A stretch of DNA of 64,000 nt from Leptothoe spongobia TAU-MAC 1115 (GCF_018739885.1 NZ_JADOES010000010.1:1-64000), one strand, 5' to 3'; shown: positions 15,979 to 25,365, counted from the first letter of the stretch. Made by a program: numbers and translations. The notes: generated by a model from the letters alone, not told the origin.

Positions 15979-17484
15979 CTAAGGGGTAGCCTGATATACC
16001 GCAAAGGTTTTGCTTACTTCATTGGTGACTACCAGTAAAGGTGCCCCAATCGGACTATTGTCTGCATCGATATAAAGTAACCCTTCGGGACTGTAATCAC
16101 TGCTAAAGTTGGGTTCGTAGGTCACAAACGTAGGGGCCGCAGGATTGGAAATGTCATAGACCATAACACCACCCGTACGCTCTAGCCCGATAAAGGCAAG
16201 GGTATGTCCTCTGAAAACACCGAGAGCCACACCTTCAGCCTCGGGACCTTTGTCGTCACTACGGTCATCAAGCTCGTTGACTTCTCCCCCATTGATGTTG
16301 AACAGCTCCGGGAAATTATTCGCAATGATCTGCTCAAAGTCGTCGCCACTGTCAAAGACTAGATTACCTGCCGCATCCCAGATGGAGAAGGAACGAGCAC
16401 CATAGCTGTAGATTTGATCAATGTCGCCATCGCCGTCGGTGTCACCCAAGGCACTGGTAGTTTTCAGACGACCTAAGTTGTTTTCGCGCTGTAGTGCAGC
16501 AGCATTGGGATAGGCAAAGGGATCGAGGACTAGATCCTTTACCCGTTCTTCTTCTGAAAAGCCTTCGTAGTCACGCGCATCCCCTTCGTTGGCAGTCACT
16601 AAGTAGGTATCTCCATTGACCGTGTAGCTTGAGATTGCATCCGGTTGGTACATACCCAATACTGGACGGGTTTGAATGTTAATACCACCATCCTCATTAC
16701 TGGCATCAAAATTATTACCAATAATACTGTGATCCTTAAAGCCCAAACTTTTCACCTCAGTGAAGCGTTCAGTATACAGATCTAAAATGCCGATGGCATT
16801 GTTTTCTTGCAAGGTAACATAGGCAGTGGAACCATCTGCAGAGACTGTAATAAACTCAGGCTCAAGATCTTCTGAAGGACTAGCGCCAGAGCCAAAGATA
16901 CGCACCTCAGGATCGATCGGTACATTATCAAAGCCAACGGTTTTTACTGTGTTATTAGCTATATTAATGATGCTGACAGACCCTACTGGATCCACAGTAT
17001 AGTCATCGCTAGGCTCTCCTTCATTGGCGACTAACACCTTGTCACCATTGGGGGTAAAGGTCACCATATCAGGTAGGGCACCAACTTCAAACTTTTGCTG
17101 GAAATTGCCTTGGGCATCGAAAAAGGCAACAATGCCGTTGTCCTGTGCCACATCGGCTTCGATGGCAGCTACCAAGACACCATTACTAAAAGCGACACTA
17201 TTGACACTGCCGCTCTCGAATCCGCCAATATTCGAGGACTTAGTCAAATCAATAGAGCTGACAAAGGTAGGTGTACTGGGGTTACTGAGATTAAAAATTT
17301 CAATGGTATCGCCCGTTGTAACAAACAGGTTAGCGCTATCAGCATCGAATGCAGAAATCTCTGCTCCACCTTCAACTTGAGTGCCACCTAAGCGATTGAG
17401 ACTAAAGGCAGATACGGATGTGGCCACTGTACTAGCCAGCACCATTGCTGGAACCACAACCCCGAAAATATATTTACATCTCAT
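15979..17484 (-). CDS. Secreted choice-of-anchor I family beta-propeller-like protein
   Basis: The protein has an N-terminal signal peptide (KYIFGVVVPAMVLASTVA, probable cleavage after VSA) and about 470 residues of beta-propeller-like repeats (LVANEGEPSDDYTVDPVGSV, EPEFITVSADGSTAYVTLQE, YLVTANEGDARDYEGF). These NEGE and NEGDARDY motifs are characteristic of the choice-of-anchor I family, secreted proteins often encoded near phosphatases. Function is unknown; phosphatase or esterase-associated roles have been suggested for relatives. The frame opens at a GTG at 17592, but the ATG at 17484 starts a standard signal peptide and is preferred, giving 501 aa. It is monocistronic with a terminator at 15767-15801. 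Confidence 0.8.
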   Translation of the reverse strand: MRCKYIFGVVVPAMVLASTVATSVSAFSLNRLGGTQVEGGAEISAFDADSANLFVTTGDTIEIFNLSNPSTPTFVSSIDLTKSSNIGGFESGSVNSVAFSNGVLVAAIEADVAQDNGIVAFFDAQGNFQQKFEVGALPDMVTFTPNGDKVLVANEGEPSDDYTVDPVGSVSIINIANNTVKTVGFDNVPIDPEVRIFGSGASPSEDLEPEFITVSADGSTAYVTLQENNAIGILDLYTERFTEVKSLGFKDHSIIGNNFDASNEDGGINIQTRPVLGMYQPDAISSYTVNGDTYLVTANEGDARDYEGFSEEERVKDLVLDPFAYPNAAALQRENNLGRLKTTSALGDTDGDGDIDQIYSYGARSFSIWDAAGNLVFDSGDDFEQIIANNFPELFNINGGEVNELDDRSDDKGPEAEGVALGVFRGHTLAFIGLERTGGVMVYDISNPAAPTFVTYEPNFSSDYSPEGLLYIDADNSPIGAPLLVVTNEVSKTFAVYQATP

Positions 17485-17592
17485 AGTATCAATATCAATA
17501 GATCGAATATTCTCTAAAAAGTAATCGTCGATGCTATTCCTGATGAAACTCTTGCGAGAGGGTGGCCTAAAAGTTGTAGCACAACTAACCAC

Positions 17593-18107
17593 TGCTCCAA
17601 TATTGAAGTATTGGATACGTATTGACTGAGCTTATTAGGGTATCTCTAATAATTTGCCTGATTGTTCAGGAGGCATTAGTGATACGCCTTAAGTAGGGTA
17701 ACAATATTAAACACCAGGAAAGTAAATTTTTCATGAGGCTTTTAGGTGCTAATTGTTACAGTGACCACTTAAGCAAACACTCAAAAAGAGACATTGTCTC
17801 TCTCTGCATAAGATATAAGGATGCCTTAAATATAATTTGTGTGCTATCTCTTTGCGGGTGACTTTACAGAATATGTACAATTACTTAAATGCTTCAATAT
17901 CTTTGCCAGTAACTTCAGGGGTTGGGTAGTAGCAAGTTCATCTCAACAACATCCAAATATCACATTTCGTACAAGGTCAATGTCTCTGGGAACTTTTCTA
18001 ATCCTAGAGATACTTTCCAATATTTGACCGGCGAACTAGGGGTAGTATCTTTGCTTTCATTGCATTTGGCATTTTATTTAGTTCAAATCACTAATATGAA
18101 GCAAGAA
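17593..18107. other. Intergenic region between the secreted protein gene and the IS relic
   Basis: Nothing is recognised here. The short ORFs at 17839-18146 have no family features or ribosome binding sites. The segment must hold the promoter of the leftward secreted-protein gene. Confidence 0.5.
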
Positions 18108-18535
18108 CAAAACTCTCCCCCAGTTTTGTTATCACCTCTAGAATAGAGTGATGAGCTTGTTCCAGATTCTCTCCTAGCCTGCCTTGATACACCTGGTCAG
18201 TAACACTTTCTCAATTCTCACATAGGCCTCTAATAACGGGTCTAACACCACCACTGCTGCTTTAATGACTACCACATTAGCGGCACTGACAAAACAATTT
18301 AACACCAAGCCTAAGATGTCAACAACGATATGACGCTTACGCCCTTTGACCCACTTATGGCCATCAATTCCTGGGTCAGGTCCTTTTTTCTCTGAGGTCC
18401 TCACAGATTGACTATCAATGCTCGTCAAACGTTGACTTCTTGAGGATGACCGATACCCTGATGGACGGGGATTAATGGCTAAATCAAATCCCACTCATCA
18501 TCGCTTAAATCTGAGGGCTAGGGAAGACGGCTCAT
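18108..18535 (-). pseudogene. Decayed IS5-family transposase
   Basis: A start of the usual form (MSRLP, stop, PSDLSDDEWDLI) begins at 18535 and is followed by a stop and PLIPVHQGIGHP. The middle of the gene is then missing, and the frame resumes at SIDSQSVRTSEKKG...GHKWVKGRKRHIVVD (18174-18430), the region carrying a DDE Asp. A further frameshift lies near EKVL, after which TDQVYQGRLGENLEQAH reads in another frame to about 18108. At least two stops, two frameshifts and an internal deletion make it nonfunctional. Terminal inverted repeats were not identified. Only about 430 bp remain of a gene usually near 800 bp. Confidence 0.82.
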
Positions 18536-18638
18536 AACCGCCTCCAGTGTTAACGACACTGCTGGTTATACAGGATCGAAAGGGAACCTATTCTCACCCA
18601 TTGACAATAATGCACGAACCTATCACACGAAATGAGTT

Positions 18639-19391
18639 CTATTTTTTCCTTGGAAATTGCCTAATGTCAGCAGTTCCATAAAATACTAATTCTTTATCTC
18701 GTAGTCGCAGGCGATCAACACGCAACTGGGTCCCCTGCAAAGCAAATTTATCTAAATCCAGCAGAGAATTGACATGTTCAATAATTGCCTTGCTCAACTC
18801 AACGGACGTTTCGTCACCGCTGTAGCTAACGTCTACAAACTGAATTTTTCGACGTTCTTGGACCTCTAGTCGAGCAACGAACTCAATGTCTAGCGTTGGA
18901 GCCCAGTCACCAGCTTTAACCTTAGTTTTAACTGTGCAGGTTTTATCCTGCCCCAGAGCAAATGTCGTGTCTTGAAAATGCAGCTTTTTGCCATCGACTT
19001 CTAGCTGCTCTAATTTATCGACAATGAAATTAGTATTAAACGACGTCGTCAAGTCCTCCTCAGTCAACACCACTCGCATGGATGCCTGGGTAGGTTGACG
19101 CAGATTGATTTGGCCCTTGAAAATAGCGCCAAAATCTAGCGAAATGGCCTGCAAATAAAGCTCCATGGATTCGATGCGGAGGCCGTTGTACATGAGCATA
19201 CTAGTACCCATGAAATCAAAGCCATCAACACTACCCTGGAGTAGCTTAGCTACAGGTTCAGCCCGCACGGTCGCATCTAATTTGCCCGTGCGCTTAAACA
19301 GTGCGGCAATAGCAGTGGTAACTGCTTTGCTAACAACCTGGTCACCGCTCTGTCCTGGAAATGGTAAATTGCCTAACACGAAGGATGTCAT
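18639..19391 (-). CDS. DUF2993 family protein
   Basis: The 250-residue protein matches cyanobacterial DUF2993 proteins: an N-terminal segment (LPFPGQSGDQVVSKAVTTAIAALF) and the repeated beta-rich pattern GFDFMGTSMLMYNGLRIESMELYLQAISLDFGAI. Family members are thought to bind lipid or act at the cell envelope, but no signal peptide is seen here, and function is not established. A possible small gene upstream ends in an ATGA overlap with this start codon, which suggests translational coupling. The leftward neighbour is the IS5 relic. Confidence 0.8.
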   Translation of the reverse strand: MTSFVLGNLPFPGQSGDQVVSKAVTTAIAALFKRTGKLDATVRAEPVAKLLQGSVDGFDFMGTSMLMYNGLRIESMELYLQAISLDFGAIFKGQINLRQPTQASMRVVLTEEDLTTSFNTNFIVDKLEQLEVDGKKLHFQDTTFALGQDKTCTVKTKVKAGDWAPTLDIEFVARLEVQERRKIQFVDVSYSGDETSVELSKAIIEHVNSLLDLDKFALQGTQLRVDRLRLRDKELVFYGTADIRQFPRKK

Positions 19392-19675
19392 TCCTGTTCA
19401 GTGAGCGATTTCAATGGCCGCGACAGCCGAAACCAAACTATATAGCCAGACCTATTATGTACTTTTTTTAAGAAGCGTAACCAGAAGTAACGATATTTTT
19501 CCCTTATGAATTGGATTGAAAGGCTAAAGGGATTGTAATGCAGGTCATCGTCTATAGTCCCGGACAATCTAACTGAATAGGGATTAGGCTCAGGTGAGCG
19601 TCTGCGCAATAACCGCCCATAACCGTCAAAACGATGACAGACAAAGCGGTTGCGATTAGCCACCATGACAATCAT
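19388..19675 (-). CDS. Possible small protein coupled to the DUF2993 gene, 95 aa
   Basis: This frame has ATG starts at 19675 and 19666 and stops in an ATGA overlap with the DUF2993 start, a common sign of a real coupled gene pair. The product is basic and aromatic-rich (DGYGRLLRRRSPEPNPYSVRLSG; REKYRYFWLRFLKK) without membrane segments. I do not recognise a family. It diverges from the Rieske oxygenase gene, 41 bp away. It could still be a chance frame, but the overlap, the plausible composition and the lack of any other ORF in this stretch argue for a gene. Confidence 0.5.
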   Translation of the reverse strand: MIVMVANRNRFVCHRFDGYGRLLRRRSPEPNPYSVRLSGTIDDDLHYNPFSLSIQFIREKYRYFWLRFLKKVHNRSGYIVWFRLSRPLKSLTEQE

Positions 19676-19716
19676 ATGATTTTTTACGGATAGAATTTTA
19701 GCGGATCGGCAAGGCT

Positions 19717-20766
19717 ATGGATGCAGAAAAGGTGGGTAAATCTTCAAGGCAATATCCGCGTGGTTGTACCTTTTTTGAAGGAGATTGGGATGCGATCGCA
19801 CCCTTCTGGTTCCCGATTGCCTTTAGCCACGACATCACCGATAGTCCTATTGCTGCCACGTTACTGGACCAAAGACTAGTTATCTGGCGCACCAGTCAGG
19901 GTATATCGGTCGCCAACGACCTCTGTATCCATCGCGGTGTACCCATGAGCATGGGCCACATAGACAACGATCAGCTAATTTGCAAATACCACGGCTTTCA
20001 CTACGACGCCAGCGGCAACTGCACCCTAATACCGGCAAATCCCCAAGCCACCATTTCTCGACGCCTCTGCCTAAAAACCTATCCCGTCCGCGAAGCCTAT
20101 GGCCTCGTATGGACCACCTTGAGAGGCAATGGCAGCGATGCCAATCTACCCCAGCTACCTGAATGGGACGAACCTGACTATCAGCCAATTTTGCCCGACA
20201 GCATCGATATCAACGCCGCCGTCGGACGTCAAATGGAAGGCTTTCTCGATGTCGCTCACTTTGCCTGGGTGCACCATCAGGCCTTTGCCAGCCGCGATAA
20301 TCCGGTGGTGCCTCCTTACACAGTTACCCCTACCGCCCAAGGTCTGCGAGCAGAATATACCAGTACCGTCAGTAACTTTCCCAAAGAGTTACAGCACCGG
20401 GCCCCAAAGGATTTTGAATGGCTGCGAATATTTGATGTATTTTTACCCTTTGCCGCTATTTTACGAGTGCATTTTCCCGAAGGCGGTCGGTTGTGTATTT
20501 TGAATGCCCCCTCACCGATATCGGCCCGCCAGACCCGGCTGTTTTCTCCACTGTGTCGCAATTTTGACCAGGACCAGCCCCTAGAACCGGTTTATGAGTT
20601 TAACCGGCAGATTTTTTCAGAAGATAAAGAAGTCGTCGAGGCTCAGTATCCAGAAGACCTGCCTCTAGATTTACGTAGCGAATATCACATCCCAGCCGAT
20701 AAAACGTCTATCGCCTACCGCCAAGGCTTGGCAAAACTAGGTTTGAGCAAAACTTATACGGCATAG
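19717..20766 (+). CDS. Rieske non-heme iron oxygenase
   Basis: The 349-residue protein has a Rieske 2Fe-2S domain (about 28-125) with C70-x-H72 (CIHRG) and C89-x2-H92 (CKYHGF), followed by a catalytic domain with the mononuclear iron motif in EGFLDVAHFAWVHHQAF (Asp and two His). It belongs to the vanillate demethylase / chlorophyll-catabolic (PaO-like) group of cyanobacterial ring-hydroxylating oxygenases. Electrons would come from ferredoxin or a reductase. Substrate unknown; both aromatic compounds and sterol- or carotenoid-type molecules are used by relatives. It is monocistronic, with a HIP1 site inside the 5' coding region. Family call is secure. Confidence 0.9.
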   Translation: MDAEKVGKSSRQYPRGCTFFEGDWDAIAPFWFPIAFSHDITDSPIAATLLDQRLVIWRTSQGISVANDLCIHRGVPMSMGHIDNDQLICKYHGFHYDASGNCTLIPANPQATISRRLCLKTYPVREAYGLVWTTLRGNGSDANLPQLPEWDEPDYQPILPDSIDINAAVGRQMEGFLDVAHFAWVHHQAFASRDNPVVPPYTVTPTAQGLRAEYTSTVSNFPKELQHRAPKDFEWLRIFDVFLPFAAILRVHFPEGGRLCILNAPSPISARQTRLFSPLCRNFDQDQPLEPVYEFNRQIFSEDKEVVEAQYPEDLPLDLRSEYHIPADKTSIAYRQGLAKLGLSKTYTA

Positions 20767-20851
20767 ACCACCAGTTTTTCCAAAAAACCAGAGGCCTGGG
20801 CTGAAGTGACTATAAGGGAGCATTTCACTGCAGTCATATACAGGTTTAATC

Positions 20852-21409
20852 ATGCCAACCGACAATCCTCTTACCAATGAATCAGAGCGTCCTTTGGTTG
20901 TATGGCTGATCCAGGGGTATCTGCTATTTCTGTGTCTTGGGACGCTCTTTTCGATGGGGCTGAGCTATCAGTTTTGTGCAACCCCAGACTTGGTTGAATC
21001 CTGTTGGTCACAGGCGTTTATCCTCCAACTTTTGCTGAGCGTTATTGTGCTGACTATCCAGCTATGGCTGCTCTATGGCCTTGAGAAGGGACTACCCTAT
21101 GCTCGATGGCTAATCGGTATTCTCATGATTGCTGTGGCTGTTACCAATATTGATGATATGCACTATATACAGCTCATATTTCGGGCGATGGAACCTGGCA
21201 AAGGGTTACATACACCGCCCTATGACTGTTGGCAACCAGAGAATCTTTGGAATAATGTTGTTATCTTCTGCGGTTACAACAGCTACGCCCAGCTCGCTAG
21301 AAAAGTTCTCTGGGAGCTACTCATTTTGGGACTACAAATTTTTCCAGGGGTGTGGCTGGTCGCCAGTCGTTCTTCTAGGCGTTATTTTGCTAGCAAGGTA
21401 CACCAATAA
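20852..21409 (+). CDS. Hypothetical integral membrane protein, 185 aa
   Basis: Four hydrophobic segments are visible, near residues 16-36 (VVWLIQGYLLFLCLGTLFSM), 55-75, 83-100 and 148-170. Cysteines occur in the predicted loops (CATPDLVESCW; PYDCWQ; FCGYN). No family is recognised. It follows the Rieske oxygenase gene by 85 bp on the same strand and could be co-transcribed, but no functional link can be shown. Confidence 0.65.
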   Translation: MPTDNPLTNESERPLVVWLIQGYLLFLCLGTLFSMGLSYQFCATPDLVESCWSQAFILQLLLSVIVLTIQLWLLYGLEKGLPYARWLIGILMIAVAVTNIDDMHYIQLIFRAMEPGKGLHTPPYDCWQPENLWNNVVIFCGYNSYAQLARKVLWELLILGLQIFPGVWLVASRSSRRYFASKVHQ

Positions 21410-21500
21410 GAATCATCTGTAGAGGCCCTTCGATACCAGACGCTATCAGCCAGGATTTCGTATGAGAGGCTAATGCCTTAACCTTGCCCCATCCTGGATT

Positions 21501-22730
21501 TTATTGTCCTTGCATCCAAGCCAGGTGGGTTTTCAATAAGTCATCTAAATTGTAGTTTTCGACAATTGTTTGTCTAGCGCGTTCTCGCATCATCTGCATT
21601 TGTTCGGGATGGTCCAAAACATTATTGACTTTCTCGGTAATGGCCTTTGTGTCGAAAAAGTCTACTAATATGCCGTTGACACCATCCTGGATAACTTCTT
21701 CCACGGGTTGTGTTTTAGACCCTACCACCACGCATCCTGTGGATAAGGCTTCTAACATAGACCAAGACAACACAAAAGGATAGGTGAGATACACATGGAC
21801 TGAGGAGGCTTGTAGTACGATTAAATACTGTTTATAGGATAAATGGCCAGTAAAATGAATCCGGGTCAAATCTAAATCGAGTTGCTCTAGCATATGCTCC
21901 CGATAAGTTTTGCCATCTTTGCGAGGGGAACCGTAGGCCACTCGATCTTCTCCCACAATAACCACATGGCACTGGGGGCGGTTTTGCTGCAACTGTTCTA
22001 CCACTTCCATAAACTGGGGAAAGCCTCGGTAAGGTTCCATCCCTCTGGCCACATAGGTAACAATCTCATCCACTTCGGATAAGTCCAGGGGAGACGGACA
22101 GGCAATCGGGTCGGTGGGTTTAATCACAAGTTTGGCATCGGATTTGGGACGAAAGAAGTTGGTATCGATCCCGTCATGACAAACGGTAAGTTTGTTGTGA
22201 TATTCAGGTGGGAATTGTTGTTGTTGCCAATGGGTGGGGGTGAGGCCGCGATCGCAACTATACAGATCAATCAAAATCGGCGCATTACGAATCCGCAGTT
22301 TGGCCTCGGTCTCTTCATTACAAGGAAATGCAGGATCAAAATCAGTATCGCTGCCGTGGGCATGGTAGAACCACTCAAAAAAACAGAGATATTGGGAGTT
22401 GGGAAACAGGTCTTTCATAAATAACCCCGGTCCCCAGCCCGAGTGGGCATAGACAATATCCGGTTCAAACTTGTGTCGTTCTTTGAGCTGGCTGGCAACA
22501 CGATACACCGCTTGCCCTTCGAGGACTGCACTTTCTAAAGGGCGAACATAATAATGAACATCAGGATGGGGCTGTCGGGTGGGTTGGTAGATGACCTTAT
22601 TCACTCCGGCAATCGAACCGTTTTTGCGTGTAGTGCCAAAGACGACTGTATTCTGGGGGTCTTTGGCCAGGGTCGATGCCAGATGCCGAAACTGGGCCGG
22701 AAAGTTCTGATGTAGAAAGAGGATATTCAT
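21501..22730 (-). CDS. Glycosyltransferase family 4 protein
   Basis: The product (409 aa from the ATG at 22730) is a two-domain GT-B glycosyltransferase. Its N-terminus MNILFLHQNFPAQFRHLA is typical of a bacterial GT4 subgroup, which is why the upstream start at 22772 was not used. The C-terminal GT4 core shows VARGMEPYRGFPQFMEVVEQL, VIVGEDRVAYG, IHFTGHLSYKQYLIVLQASSVHVYLTYPFVLSWSMLEAL and the nucleotide-sugar-binding Glu of SMLEALSTGCVVVGS. It should transfer a sugar in the synthesis of an exopolysaccharide, lipopolysaccharide or glycolipid. No polysaccharide cluster surrounds it, so the acceptor is unknown. Confidence 0.88.
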   Translation of the reverse strand: MNILFLHQNFPAQFRHLASTLAKDPQNTVVFGTTRKNGSIAGVNKVIYQPTRQPHPDVHYYVRPLESAVLEGQAVYRVASQLKERHKFEPDIVYAHSGWGPGLFMKDLFPNSQYLCFFEWFYHAHGSDTDFDPAFPCNEETEAKLRIRNAPILIDLYSCDRGLTPTHWQQQQFPPEYHNKLTVCHDGIDTNFFRPKSDAKLVIKPTDPIACPSPLDLSEVDEIVTYVARGMEPYRGFPQFMEVVEQLQQNRPQCHVVIVGEDRVAYGSPRKDGKTYREHMLEQLDLDLTRIHFTGHLSYKQYLIVLQASSVHVYLTYPFVLSWSMLEALSTGCVVVGSKTQPVEEVIQDGVNGILVDFFDTKAITEKVNNVLDHPEQMQMMRERARQTIVENYNLDDLLKTHLAWMQGQ

Positions 22731-23402
22731 AAGGTGCCTTGGGCGTAGAGGCAATGAATAGACTAAACTCATGCATCAGCATCCCACAGCCTCACCCCGT
22801 CTAACCACTGATTTATTATCCTTTATAGCCAATTTTTGCATTTCCCCCTACCAGACTCCTTTACCTTCTAGTGCCCAGCCTCTGGCTGAGCACCCCCTCC
22901 ACCAGGCTCCGCCTGCAAAAGAAGTCCGTCATATCACTGCATTTTCAGATCATTTCGCCCGTAAACACGCTTACAGACATTAGGGACAATTTTTCCAAAT
23001 TTGGAAAATCTACCCGATATCTATCAGGGATTCTACTGAATTGGGATGTATAGACTGAAGAAGTCATTAGTTAAACATGAGATGTCAAACTCTAGTGGAT
23101 AGGCCAATGGAGTTTCTGACCCCAGGCTGTTTGCTAGGCATTACTCATAGCTGATGATGTGATGGCTGCTTGTGTGTTCCCTGTTACGTAACCAAATTCA
23201 TTTGGGGGATCTTTGAATTGCCCCTGGATGCCCTGTAGGGGTTGTGCCTTGTGCCAACCCCAAATTACAGGACCATATTCCAAAAAGCTGGCAAGTAATG
23301 CAATCAACAGTATGATCAGCCTTACCTTGAAGGCATCATGGCATTTTCAGGTGTATTCAGACGTAAATCGCTATGGTGTAGCTATGGTATCCCTGTTTGC
23401 CT
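22731..23402. other. Intergenic region with REP copy 1
   Basis: No gene is supported in these 670 bp. A two-hairpin REP-like unit lies at 22871-22915. The rest holds the promoter of the glycosyltransferase and only short chance ORFs. Confidence 0.55.
22871..22915. repeat. REP-like two-hairpin unit, copy 1
   Basis: First hairpin: GTGCCCAGCC-TCT-GGCTGAGCAC; second: CAGGC-TCC-GCCTG, with a short C-rich spacer. It matches the copies flanking the RAYT gene at 25366-25408 and 26225-26268. Confidence 0.8.
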
Positions 23403-23693
23403 ATGACCGCTTCGAATAGCCCGCCCCCTGGGCCTGAGAGTAAGTTTGTCACGCAAATTGTGAATGCTGTTATTCGCATTACACCAGTCGGTGGCAGTGG
23501 TTGGATATTAGTCCATTTTTTGCGCCAGCAAGAGTGGATATATGCGGTACTGATGTTTCCGGTCATGTTAATTACCGGAGCGTGGGCGGCCTATACCGGC
23601 AACTTTATTAGTACCTCCAATGAAAGTGCTGGTGAACTGGGTAAACGCCATAGTCAGTCTTTTTCTAATTGGTTAGGAAATGGCTCAGGCTGA
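23403..23693 (+). pseudogene. N-terminal remnant of a NACHT gene: membrane segment
   Basis: The short product (96 aa from the ATG at 23403) has a proline-rich start, two close hydrophobic segments (VNAVIRITPVGGSGWILVHFL; EWIYAVLMFPVMLITGAWAAY) and ends abruptly after SFSNWLGN. Such membrane heads precede NACHT domains in some cyanobacterial signalling proteins. It overlaps the next frame by 14 bp in a different phase, and the segment that should carry the NACHT P-loop is missing. I read it as the start of one gene that has lost an internal piece. Confidence 0.55.
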
Positions 23694-25188
23694 TGCGCCT
23701 GATTTAGCAACACTGATCGCAGAACACCATTTACCAGAAATTAGCAGTAGTCTGAAATTAGATAAACATTGGGCAGATAAGCTGCTGCGGCAGGGCAATG
23801 CCCTGGTGATGATTGATGGGTTTGATGAAGTGGCCACTGACCAATACGAAGCAGTCGGTGCCTGGATTGATAAAGCAGTGACTACCTATGGCAACAGTGC
23901 TTTCTTTTTACTCACGTCGCGTCCTGTAGGGTATGAGCGCTATAAAAATACTCAACCCTGGATGCCATTAGAGGTCAAAGCGTTTGACGATGAACAGCGA
24001 GATGATTTCTTGCGACGATGGTATCTATGTCAGGCCAAGCTGTCCAGACCAGGGCGAGATTTGGCCTATGTCAAAACCGTCGCTGACAAAGCTGCAGATG
24101 GTTTGATCAATCAGCTTGAGCAGCGGTCTGAGCTGGCAAAAATGGCAGATAATCCCCTATTGCTATGCATGATTGCCACATTCCATCGGTTTCGTCCCAG
24201 TAGCGAGCTGCCGCGACAGCGGACAAAGCTGTACCAGGGATTTTGCCAAATGCTGTTGGCGGATCGTCCTGAATCGAAAGGTCAGCCGATGACGCTACCG
24301 GCGGAAGAGGCCCAGGCCGTATTGCAAGGGGTGGCCTGGGCAATGGTTCAAAAAGACACTATTGCCATACCGAAAACAGAACTGATAGGCTTGGTGCAAG
24401 GCTTGATGGCGCGTGAGACAGATGCAAAAGCGGCCCCTCAAAAATTTATTCAAGATGTTGAAGACGTTAGTGAGCTGTTTGTAAAACGAGAATCAGCCGA
24501 TGAGGTAGAGTTTGCCCACCGTAGTTTCCAAGAGTATTTGGCGGCGGTTGAGGTCAAAAAGCAGGGCCGTGATCAGGCTTTAGTTAATCTCAAAGAAGAA
24601 TGGCAAGGGGCTGTACTGTTTTATGCGGCCCAGGCAAACCCTACAGCGCTGATTAATACTTTGCTGGCTAGAGGCGATCGCACATCCTTAGCCTTGGCCT
24701 ATGACTGCTGGCTAGAAAACCCTAATCGAGTGCCACCCGATGTGTTTTCAGCGCTCCAGAAACAGTGCTACGGCCAGCTAGAGCAATACATGGTCGAGGG
24801 TAACTGGAAAGCGGCAGATCAGTATACCTATCGCCTGATGATTCAAGTGTTGGGCAAGTCCTATGGTCAAGGCTTTACTGCCAAGGAACTCCTTACCTTT
24901 CCCTGCCAGGATTTACTGCGTATCGATGGGCTGTGGGTTAAGTATAGTGATGGCAAGTTTGGCTTTAGTGTACAAAAGGAAATCTGGGTCCAGTGTGGCG
25001 GTAAGCTGGATGGGAAATGGACTAGTGAAGCTTACGAAAGCTACAAAAAGTTCCGAATAGCAGTGGGCTGGTATCAAGATGATAAATTTATTGGCTATGA
25101 AAACCTTGAGTTCAACTCTACGGATAGTCCGTTAGCCCATCTCCCGGGATGGTTAGCCCATCTCCCGATAGTTCAACTCTACGGATAG
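23680..25188 (+). CDS. NACHT (partial) - GUN4 protein lacking the P-loop
   Basis: Residues 38-58 carry the Walker B region of a NACHT NTPase (LVMIDGFDEV), followed by sensor-like FLLTSRP, the winged-helix region LAKMADNPLLLCMIATFH and the C-terminal NACHT segment FAHRSFQEYLAA. Residues 365-480 form a GUN4-like domain (EGNWKAADQYTYRLM; FPCQDLLRIDGLWVKYSDGKFGFSVQKEI), which in GUN4 binds porphyrins. No Walker A motif is present upstream, so ATP binding should be lost; compared with normal NACHT proteins several hundred N-terminal residues are missing. The C-terminus (LAHLPGWLAHLP) lies in a local DNA duplication and is probably not original. It is likely a decayed gene, though the ORF itself is open. 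Confidence 0.75.
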   Translation: MAQADAPDLATLIAEHHLPEISSSLKLDKHWADKLLRQGNALVMIDGFDEVATDQYEAVGAWIDKAVTTYGNSAFFLLTSRPVGYERYKNTQPWMPLEVKAFDDEQRDDFLRRWYLCQAKLSRPGRDLAYVKTVADKAADGLINQLEQRSELAKMADNPLLLCMIATFHRFRPSSELPRQRTKLYQGFCQMLLADRPESKGQPMTLPAEEAQAVLQGVAWAMVQKDTIAIPKTELIGLVQGLMARETDAKAAPQKFIQDVEDVSELFVKRESADEVEFAHRSFQEYLAAVEVKKQGRDQALVNLKEEWQGAVLFYAAQANPTALINTLLARGDRTSLALAYDCWLENPNRVPPDVFSALQKQCYGQLEQYMVEGNWKAADQYTYRLMIQVLGKSYGQGFTAKELLTFPCQDLLRIDGLWVKYSDGKFGFSVQKEIWVQCGGKLDGKWTSEAYESYKKFRIAVGWYQDDKFIGYENLEFNSTDSPLAHLPGWLAHLPIVQLYG

Positions 25189-25207
25189 TCCGTTAGCCCA
25201 TCTCCCG
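25110..25207. repeat. 37-bp direct repeat at the end of the NACHT-GUN4 gene
   Basis: An identical 37-bp segment (beginning GTTCAACTCTACGG, ending CCATCTCCCG) occurs at 25110-25146 and 25171-25207, 61 bp apart. A partial third copy (GGTTAGCCCATCTCCCG) lies between at 25151-25167. The repeat spacing is not a multiple of three, and the ORF ends inside the second copy. Confidence 0.9.
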
Positions 25208-25365
25208 ATTGAGTAGGTTCTCGTTGATGGTCTTTTCTCGCATCCAGGCTTGCAACATGTGAGCAGCAAGGACTTTAAAAAGTTCCCAAACTAATTTTTC
25301 AGGCCCTGAAATTCCTGATTTACCGTTACTCCTCCGCAGCGTTACCTGGCACCATGAGGTCACTG

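Noticed and set aside
18108..18535. Intact insertion sequence
   Set aside because: Stops, frameshifts and a missing middle show it is a relic.
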